Made by a program: the position numbers and the translations under genes
Notes under the pieces: model-generated
Database searches by the model: none
Told to the model about the DNA's origin: nothing
Seen by the model: only the letters and a program-made list of their open reading frames with translations
Shown here: positions 1 through 6,500 of the stretch, in pieces
How the letters are laid out: each line of letters opens with the position of its first letter
How positions within the stretch are numbered: position 1 is the stretch's first letter
NCBI GenBank assembly: GCA_022563615.1
Contig: JADFMZ010000094.1
Coordinates: 1 to 9,595 of the forward strand
Length of the DNA: 9,595 nt
Source of the DNA: Planctomycetota bacterium
GTDB taxonomy: Bacteria > Planctomycetota > Phycisphaerae > UBA1845
Direction: 5' to 3'

Positions 1-3
1 AGC

Positions 4-996
4 ATGGACCCCGAGGCCGTCGCTGTGCGCCTGGCCCAGTTGACCGCCGCGACGGAGGAGTATCACAAGACCGTGGCGCAGGTCGTCGAGGCGGAGAAGA
101 TCGTCGAGGCTGCCGAGGAATGTCCGGTGGACGTCATCAAGTTCGAGACCACGGGCGTGGAAGTCAGTGCCGAAGAGCCGGTTGCGAAGGCGGCTGACAC
201 CGAAAAGTCGGCATCGCCGGAAGCGCCGACTTCCGAAGCCGATGCAGCCATCGCGGCGCTGAGCCGCAAGACGGTTCCCGAGGCGCCCGAGGGTCCGGTA
301 GATCCCGCGATCCACGCACTGCTCCAGGCCGTGACCGCTCGCGGCGGCAGCGACATTATCGTCGGTTCAACCAGCAACGCCAGGGCTGCGTTGGACAGCT
401 TGGGCAAGAAGACATTCAACGAACTTCCCCCCGACGCCCGCTACGCTCGGGTATTGGAGTCAGCCAGAGAGTTGGACAAGGCCGATCCGGGAGCAAAGGG
501 TGTTTCGCGACGCGAGTTCGTGAACAAGGCTGTGCTGACAGTCGGTTGGGTTTCTCTCGGCGGCACCATCGCGGTGAGCGCGGGTCCGGCCTTTGCTCGG
601 TTTATGATGCCCAACGTGTTGGAAGAGCCTGATCCCAGAGTCCACATCGGCCCCAGAGAGAAATACGTGGCCATGGAACCGGGGCAGGTCAACGAGGACC
701 ACAAGAAAGATAATATCTGGATCATCCGGCTTGACGATAGATTTGCAGCCCTCTCGACGGTTTGCACCCACCTGGGTTGCATCCCGAACTGGCTGGAGAA
801 TGATCGCAAGTTCAAGTGTCCTTGCCACGGCAGCGGATTTAAGCAAAGCGGGATCAACTTCGAGGGCCCCACGCCGCGCCCGCTGGAACGGTTCAGAATC
901 TTTGTCGAAGACGGGTTGGTCGTGGTCGACAAGAGCAAGAAATACCAACACGAGTTGGGCCAGTGGAATCAGGTGGGGAGCTTCCTCACCGTGTAG
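4..996 (+). CDS. Rieske [2Fe-2S] iron-sulfur protein of a bc/b6f-type complex, with a long N-terminal extension
   Basis: This is the high-potential electron acceptor of a quinol-oxidising cytochrome bc complex. It takes one electron from quinol at the Qo site and passes it to the c-type cytochrome. Two motifs are visible: CTHLGC at residues 254-259 and CPCHGSGF at 272-279. By family knowledge C254, H256, C272 and H275 bind the cluster, and C259 and C274 form the disulfide. GPTPRPL follows, as is usual. SRREF at 168-172 precedes a hydrophobic stretch (about 176-200), which looks like a Tat-type signal anchor. Residues 1-165 form an Ala/Glu-rich, probably cytoplasmic extension, whereas most Rieske proteins have fewer than 50 residues there. 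The frame is open to the window edge (AGC precedes ATG), so the true start may lie upstream. F279 occupies the place of the Tyr that hydrogen-bonds the cluster in mitochondrial Rieske proteins. The cytochrome b genes follow on the same strand. The family call is very secure; the start is not. Confidence 0.95.
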   Translation: MDPEAVAVRLAQLTAATEEYHKTVAQVVEAEKIVEAAEECPVDVIKFETTGVEVSAEEPVAKAADTEKSASPEAPTSEADAAIAALSRKTVPEAPEGPVDPAIHALLQAVTARGGSDIIVGSTSNARAALDSLGKKTFNELPPDARYARVLESARELDKADPGAKGVSRREFVNKAVLTVGWVSLGGTIAVSAGPAFARFMMPNVLEEPDPRVHIGPREKYVAMEPGQVNEDHKKDNIWIIRLDDRFAALSTVCTHLGCIPNWLENDRKFKCPCHGSGFKQSGINFEGPTPRPLERFRIFVEDGLVVVDKSKKYQHELGQWNQVGSFLTV

Positions 997-1357
997 CAGG
1001 CGCGCTCACTTGCGTTGAAACGTGCTCCAACAGGCTGGACGGGACGACGAAGCCCGCTACAGTACGGCGGCGGACTGCGGCGCGGGCTTGGCGGCGTCAA
1101 AGAAAAACATTCGAGCAGGGACTGTGGCAAGGTTCCCGCTCCAGGATATGCGGCGGCTTGGAAGCGGTCCCGGGTCGGCGATAGTCTTGTGGCACGTTTT
1201 CAACGTAGTTCAACATAGTGCAGGGCGGCTGGGCGCCGTGTGGACAGAGTGCACGGCGCCTTGGCGAATTTTTCTTGAGGCACGGCTTCGAGACCGGCGA
1301 AAGGGTCGGCGCTCGTTAGTCGGCTGTTCGCCCTCGGCACCGGGAATGTAGATCGAC
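997..1357 (+). other. Gene-free spacer between the Rieske and cytochrome b genes
   Basis: This stretch is 361 nt long. Open frames on both strands give low-complexity Arg/Gly/Ser-rich translations with no recognisable motif, so I see no convincing gene. It contains one strong hairpin (annotated separately) and no clear -35/-10 pair. The start of the next gene at 1358 has no obvious Shine-Dalgarno sequence. A long untranslated spacer inside an apparent operon could hold a promoter or an RNA element, but the sequence does not show which. Confidence 0.6.
1232..1273 (+). terminator. 9-bp hairpin followed at a distance by a T run; possible terminator or attenuator
   Basis: GGCGCCGTG (1232-1240) pairs perfectly with CACGGCGCC (1252-1260) across an 11-nt loop. 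A G-U pair could extend the stem by one at the base. TTTTT lies at 1269-1273, eight bases after the stem, further away than in a classical intrinsic terminator. It lies within the Rieske to cytochrome b spacer, so it might partly separate expression of the two genes. The function is inferred only from shape. Confidence 0.35.
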
Positions 1358-2134
1358 ATGACGCGGCTGGGTACATGGGTGCGGGAAGGGCAGATCTGGG
1401 GCAGCATCTTTCGCCACGGGATCCCTCGGGATCGTCGCACGCGAGCGATGGCGATCCTGAGCAATGTGTTTCTTCATCTTCACCCGGTGGCGATTCGCAA
1501 GAGCGGGATCCGCCTTTCGTTCACCTGGTGCATGGGCGGGTTGACGTTCTTCCTATTCCTGGTGGAGGTGGTCACCGGCGTCCTGTTGATGTTCTACTAT
1601 CGCCCGACGGTCGAATACGCCTATTTTGACATCCAGGGATTGCGGGCCCATGTAACCCTGGGTCTGCTTCGCGAGTTGCACCGATGGGGTGCGCACGCCA
1701 TGGTCATCACCATCTGGCTGCACATGCTGCGCGTCTTCCTGACGGGCAGTTATAAGCCGCCTCGGGAGTTCAACTGGAGCGTCGGCGTGATCCTGTTGGT
1801 TCTGACGCTGCTGCTTTCCTTCACGGGGTACCTGCTGCCGTGGGACCAGTTGGCGATGTGGGCGATCACCGTCGGCAGCAACATGGCCCGGGCGACTCCG
1901 CTGGTAGGGTCTGAGGGCCCGGGGGCGTCGTTCCTCCAGATTGGGGGCGTGCCTCTGGTTCACGCCGGCGATGATGCGCGGTTCGGTTTGCTGGGCGGCA
2001 CATTCGTGGGCCCCGCGGCGCTGCTGCGCTTCTACGTCTTGCACTGCGTGTTCATTCCGGTGGTTGTGACCGTGCTGCTGGCTGTACATTTTTGGCGAAT
2101 CCGCAAGGACGGTGGAATCAGCGGGCCGTTATGA
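1358..2134 (+). CDS. petB: Cytochrome b6-type subunit (cytochrome b N-terminal domain) of a bc/b6f complex
   Basis: This membrane subunit carries the two b haems and helps form the Qo and Qi quinone sites. The 258 residues give four helices (about 55-80, 103-128, 141-160, 225-247). Haem ligands by family alignment are H108 and H122 in helix B (HRW...LH, 14 apart) and H229 and H244 in helix D. The helix-D pair is 15 apart, as in b6f; bc1 proteins have 14. C58 in WCMGG aligns with the b6 cysteine that binds haem c_i, and the b6 hallmarks FYYRPT (79-84) and the terminal ISGPL are present. About 20 extra residues lie between helices C and D (roughly 185-222) compared with plant b6, on the Qo side. 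An N-terminal tail of about 35 residues is longer than in b6. No clear Shine-Dalgarno precedes the ATG at 1358; M31 (1448) is an alternative start. The subunit-IV partner is the separate gene at 2388. Confidence 0.95.
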   Translation: MTRLGTWVREGQIWGSIFRHGIPRDRRTRAMAILSNVFLHLHPVAIRKSGIRLSFTWCMGGLTFFLFLVEVVTGVLLMFYYRPTVEYAYFDIQGLRAHVTLGLLRELHRWGAHAMVITIWLHMLRVFLTGSYKPPREFNWSVGVILLVLTLLLSFTGYLLPWDQLAMWAITVGSNMARATPLVGSEGPGASFLQIGGVPLVHAGDDARFGLLGGTFVGPAALLRFYVLHCVFIPVVVTVLLAVHFWRIRKDGGISGPL

Positions 2135-2277
2135 CGAAGGACAGAGAGCCACACCCCAAGCGCGAGTGCGCCGCACCCGTCAATAGGCGGGCCAATCGGC
2201 CCCACGCCGTTGCTCGGGGTCAGGGTCGGCGCCGCAGCTTGGAGCCTATCCCAAACAGGTGGGGCACGGGTTTGTAA
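2131..2277 (+). CDS. Doubtful 48-residue open frame with an ATGA overlap to the cytochrome b gene
   Basis: An ATG at 2131 overlaps the TGA stop of the preceding gene (ATGA), an arrangement typical of translational coupling. It opens a 48-codon frame ending with TAA at 2275-2277. The product would be very basic, rich in Arg, Pro and Lys, with no recognisable motif. Its last third lies inside the repeat element at 2242-2351. It may be a chance frame, or the stub of a gene once coupled to cytochrome b and interrupted by the repeat. I do not assign a function. Confidence 0.12.
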   Translation: MTKDREPHPKRECAAPVNRRANRPHAVARGQGRRRSLEPIPNRWGTGL

Positions 2278-2351
2278 CCCGTGCGTTTCACCGGTTGAAA
2301 ACCGGTGCCACAAGGGTAAACCGGCGCCACAAGGGTTCATGGGACAGGCTC
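2242..2351. repeat. Compact palindromic repeat element with imperfect 12-bp terminal inverted repeats (REP/MITE-like)
   Basis: The ends are GAGCCTATCCCA (2242-2253) and TGGGACAGGCTC (2340-2351), inverted copies with one mismatch. Inside are two perfect hairpins. GCACGGGTT/AACCCGTGC (2264-2272 and 2276-2284) has a 3-nt loop, and CACCGGTT/AACCGGTG (2289-2296 and 2300-2307) also has a 3-nt loop. Next come two tandem copies of a 19-nt unit (2299-2317 and 2318-2336) that differ at one position. No protein is encoded. The nested symmetry and defined ends suggest a dispersed, non-autonomous element rather than an ordinary spacer. Copies elsewhere in the genome cannot be seen from this window. Confidence 0.7.
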
Positions 2352-2387
2352 TGAGACCACGGTTTTGGAGTTATGTAGAAAAAATCG

Positions 2388-3494
2388 ATGCCGCATCTTC
2401 TTGCCGCCACTTCGATGATCGAACGCGTTAAGGAATTCATTAACGCGGTTTGCCAGCCCCATTGGTTTATGATCCTGAGCGTATTGGGGCTGGTGATCTT
2501 CCTTCGGTTCTACCGGACGCTGACCCGGCCGGCGGTGGCGGGGCCGTTGGCGGCGCTGGGCCTGCTGGCTTTCTTGGCCAGCTGCATGGACGAGAACTTC
2601 GCCAAGATCGTCACGAAGGCGGACAACGTTCCGATCGTGATGATGATGTTCGCGATTTCGTTCGTGATCTGGCTTGCGTTTCGTCAGGCGGCCATCAACG
2701 ATGAGAATATCGAAGCGGGCAGACCGCTGACCGAAGCGGGCGCGGATGACAAGGTTCTGGTCTGGCCCGATCTGGTGTACATCGAACTGATTGCGTTGGT
2801 CTTGTGCACGGCGTTCTTAACGGTTTGGGCGATCGTTCTGCGGGCCCCATTGGAGCAACCGGCTGATCCCAACATCGCGCCGAACCCCGCCAAGGCACCA
2901 TGGTACTTCCTTGGTTTGCAGGAGATGCTGGTCTACTTCGACCCGTGGTTGGCCGGCGTCGTGTTTCCGGGGCTGATCGTCGTCGGGTTGATCGCTATCC
3001 CCTATATCGACAAGAACCCCCGGGGCAACGGGTACTACACGTTCAAGGAGAGGCCTTTCGCGATCTCGACGTTCCTTGCGGGGTTTCTGGTTCTCTGGGT
3101 GTTGTTGATCATCTTCGGCACGTTCCTGCGCGGGCCGAACTGGAACTTCTTCGGTCCCTACGAGTATTGGGATCTGCACCGTCCAGCCGCCCTGTTGAAC
3201 GTGGAGCCGCGTGATCTGTTCTGGATCGACATCATGGGCCTGGGGATTCCGAAGAACTTTCTGGTTCGGGAGCTACCGGGGATTCTTCTGATCGCCGGAT
3301 ACTTCATTCTGGGTCCCTGGATTCTTCGCGGACTTTTCTTCCGCAAGCTGTATCAGCAGATGGGTTTTGCCCGATTCAGCATCATGTCGTTCCTGCTTTT
3401 GGTGATGTTGTTGATGCCGATCAAGATGGCGCTTCGATGGACGCTCAACCTGCACTACATCGTCGGCATCACGGAATGGTTTTTGAATATCTAG
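2388..3494 (+). CDS. Cytochrome b C-terminal (subunit IV-like) protein with extra membrane helices
   Basis: This is the partner of the b6-type subunit, completing the Qo site on the outer face of the membrane. Residues about 125-247 align with b6f subunit IV (PetD): WPDLVYIE near 126-133, then QPADP at 157-161, with ungapped spacing to APWY at 170-173, where PetD has PEWY. The usual catalytic Glu is therefore Pro, and the next acidic residue is E179 in GLQE. PetD is about 160 residues; this protein has 368. Three extra hydrophobic segments precede the domain (about 26-42, 53-67, 81-98). After the third PetD-like helix (224-247) come a loop with GPNWNFFGPYEYWD (249-262) and two more helices (296-318, 330-349). 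The start is uncertain: neither ATG 2388 nor ATG 2415 (M10) has a good Shine-Dalgarno. It follows the b6 gene after a repeat-bearing spacer and precedes the octahaem cytochrome. Confidence 0.88.
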   Translation: MPHLLAATSMIERVKEFINAVCQPHWFMILSVLGLVIFLRFYRTLTRPAVAGPLAALGLLAFLASCMDENFAKIVTKADNVPIVMMMFAISFVIWLAFRQAAINDENIEAGRPLTEAGADDKVLVWPDLVYIELIALVLCTAFLTVWAIVLRAPLEQPADPNIAPNPAKAPWYFLGLQEMLVYFDPWLAGVVFPGLIVVGLIAIPYIDKNPRGNGYYTFKERPFAISTFLAGFLVLWVLLIIFGTFLRGPNWNFFGPYEYWDLHRPAALLNVEPRDLFWIDIMGLGIPKNFLVRELPGILLIAGYFILGPWILRGLFFRKLYQQMGFARFSIMSFLLLVMLLMPIKMALRWTLNLHYIVGITEWFLNI

Positions 3495-3502
3495 GCGCGG
3501 GC

Positions 3503-3557
3503 GCGGCGCTCCCGGGGGCAGCGCCCCCAGGGGCGGTGCACCTCGGGACCGCGCCGC
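3503..3557. repeat. GC-rich nested hairpin between the cytochrome b and octahaem genes
   Basis: GGGGGC (3514-3519) pairs with GCCCCC (3523-3528) around a 3-nt loop. An outer arm GCGGCGC (3503-3509) is complementary to GCGCCGC (3551-3557). There is no following T run, so it does not look like an intrinsic terminator. It lies in the 84-nt spacer before the ATG at 3579 and could affect mRNA stability or the relative level of the two proteins, or be another dispersed palindrome. Confidence 0.4.
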
Positions 3558-3578
3558 TGTTGTTGGTCGTGAAATATC

Positions 3579-6500
3579 ATGCCTGTCAGTGAAGACCGAT
3601 TGTATCCTCGTGAGCGGCTCAATCATTGGTTCGCGATCAGCAGCGTGCTGATGACCGCGTCGATCCTGTGGATGATCGCCGTGGACTACGATCGCCCGTG
3701 GCGCGGCTTTCAGGACCGATACTTTCTAGGCAAGGCCGCACTGGCGCATCTGGATTACCTGGACGCCATGCGCGAGGAGCGCCAGCAGGAAATCCGCGCC
3801 GCCCAACAGAGCATGGACAACGCCGAAGCGCTGTTGGCCGCCGAAAGCGGCGCAGCACGGGAGCGGTTGGAGCAGCAGCTTACGGAATCAGAGCTTGCGT
3901 TCCGCAAGGCGAACGGTCCCTGGAGCCGGGCCAAACAGGTCCTGGACGTTACGAAGGACACGTACGAGAGGGCGCGGGAGCAATACGGATCGAAACACGC
4001 CCGAACCCAAGAAGCGCTGGAGCGGCTTCGCAAAGAGGAAACCGAGGTCGAAAGGCTTCTCAAGGAAAAGGAGCTTTGGGAGGACAGGAAGGCTGAACTG
4101 GAGCGAGGGCTTCGCGAACTGGAACGGCCGGTGCGCGAGGCCGAGAAGGCACTGGCGGACCTGATGGCCATCCAGGAGGACGCGGCGCGCAAAGATCGGG
4201 AATTCAGAGGCGTGTGGAAAGAAACCGGGCTTCTGGCGGGACTGCCGATCATTCGGGGTATCATCAACATGCCGATGCTGGATTTTGTGGCCCCGAAGAA
4301 CACGCCGGCCCGACATCAGGTCAACCAGCTTGTGCTCTATGACGTTCGACAGCAGCTTAACTATTTGGACAGCTACACAACCGACCGGTGTACGACCTGT
4401 CACGTAGCCATCGACGATCCGGACTTTTCAAAACAAACGCTGGCGCGAAAGCTGGAACGAGCGCTTCCCGGAATCAACGAACAACTGCAGCGCGACGGGC
4501 ATGAGCCACTGGACTTGCCTTCGCCGCCCGAATGGACCGGGAGCGGGCAGCTTCCCGCCGGTCGGGTTACCGAACATTGGGATGAACTGAGCGAGTCTCA
4601 ACGGGACGAATACTTCGACGCGCTGCTGAAGGTGGTCAACACCTACCTGGAGTTGAGCGATCGAAAGACGATCAACTTGAATCATCCGATTCTGGCCCAT
4701 CCCGATCTGGAGCTGTATGTCTCCGTGGGTTCACCCCACCCGATGGCCAGGATGGGTTGCACCTCCTGTCATGGCGGAAACCCGCAGGAGACCGACTTCG
4801 TTCTGGCAGCTCATTCGCCGCCGACGCATGAGATCGAAGAGGAGTGGGCCGAGGAGTATTACCTCCGGATCCTGGGCGTTCCGAACGCCACGTTTGAAAT
4901 GGTGGCTCACTATTGGGACCGGCCGATGCAGGTTCCGAAATACACGCAGGCCGGCTGCACCAAGTGCCACAGTCAGATCACCGACATCGCCCGGTTTGAA
5001 GGCGAAAGGCAGGGTTCGCGCATCAATCTGGGTCGATACCTTTTCACCGAGGTCGGATGCGTGAGTTGCCATAACGTGGATGCCCTTCCCGGATCGCGTC
5101 GAGTGGGTCCGGACCTGACGCACGTCGCGTCCAAGCTGACCCCCGAGTTCGTTCAGCAATGGGTCTTTTTCCCGCAGAAGTTCCGCCCTTCGACGTGGAT
5201 GCCTCATTTCTTCCTCCAGGAGAACAACCGGGCCCAAAGCGCCCATGAGTCGACCGATCCGGACCCCGTGCTCCGAACGGAGACGGAAGTGGCCGCCATG
5301 ACGAAGTATCTTTTCACGCTGTCGAAAGAGTGGCAGCCGATCGCCAAGCCGGACGGCGTGGAGGGCGACGTCGATCGCGGTCGTCAGTTGTTTCGGTCTC
5401 TGGGATGTCTGGCCTGCCACGCCAACCTGGCGGAGTTCGGCCAGGAGTGGATCACCAAGGATTTGATGCACCGGAAAAAGCTCGACGACGAGACGGCTGA
5501 GTACCGGTACAAAGGCATGACGTATGAGCAGCGGGTCCACTATGCCACTGAGCATTTTGTGGATGATCGCGATACGTTTCTCGATCCGGATCAGGCCCGC
5601 TTCGATCCGGAGGCCGACTATCACACGCCTGTCTTCACCCGTTTCGCACCGGAGTTGTCCGGGATCGGATCGAAAGTGCGGTTCGATTGGCTCTATTCCT
5701 GGTTGATGGAGCCGCAGCATTACAACCTGGAAACCAAGATGCCCAAGATGCGGCTGACGCCTGCGGAGGCCGCCGACCTCGCCGTCTACCTGTTGTCTTT
5801 GAAGTACGATGGATTTGAGCAACGCGAATTTGAGGTGGATGAAAAGCGGGCGCGTATGGCGGACAGCCTCATCTTTGCGATCTTGTCCTCTCAGCGATCG
5901 GAGCGTCGCAGCCGCATGATCATGGCCGACGAGGGCGGCGAGTTGACGGAGATGCTCGTGGCGCTGCTGAAGTCGGCGAAGGGTCAACAGGAGGCCTACG
6001 ATCTGATCCGGCCGATGAGCCTGCAGGGCAAGAAGCAGATGTTCCTGGGCAACAAGATGATCTCTCATTACGGATGCTACGCCTGCCACACGATCCCGGG
6101 GTTCAAGGATGCGACGCCGCCGGGCACGGACCTGAGCAAGTGGGCGGAAAAACCGATATCGCAATTGGACTTCGCCTTCTACGGCGACGCCTTTCATCAC
6201 ATGCGGGAAAAGAAGGAAGAAGTTTTCGGCTACCTATACCCGCGTGACGCGGAAGTGCTGAACCACTACTCGCCGACGGAGGACGACCTGCCCGAGCAAG
6301 TGACCCACACGCACGCGGCCTTTGCCTTCCACAAAATGCTCAACCCGCGCATCTGGGATCGGAGCAAGCTCAAATTGCCCTACGACAAGCTCAAGATGCC
6401 GAACTTCTACTTTACGGAGGAGGAGGCGGAAGCCTTAGTGACCTACTTGCTTTCGCGCAGGCCGTCGCAGATCAACAGCGCGTTGAAGGTCGACTATGAA

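Noticed and set aside
1022..1351. 109-codon plus-strand open frame in the Rieske to cytochrome b spacer
   Set aside because: Its composition is random-looking (Arg, Ala, Gly, Ser), it overlaps the end of no operon element, has no ribosome site or motif, and crosses the 1232-1260 hairpin.
1553..2089. Minus-strand open frame opposite the cytochrome b gene
   Set aside because: The plus strand encodes all haem ligands of cytochrome b6, and the antisense product is a low-complexity Gln/Arg/His string.
2264..2336. CRISPR-like repeats
   Set aside because: Only two adjacent 19-nt copies with no spacers exist, next to simple palindromes, and there are no cas genes.
3495..3578. Intrinsic terminator between cytochrome b and the octahaem gene
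   Set aside because: The hairpin is strong but no T run follows, and the genes are expected to be co-expressed.
4731..6200. Long open frame (489 codons) on the minus strand opposite the octahaem gene
   Set aside because: It is antisense to a gene with eight CxxCH motifs. Its translation is rich in Arg, Leu, His and Gly with no domain, as expected for a codon-bias shadow in GC-rich DNA.
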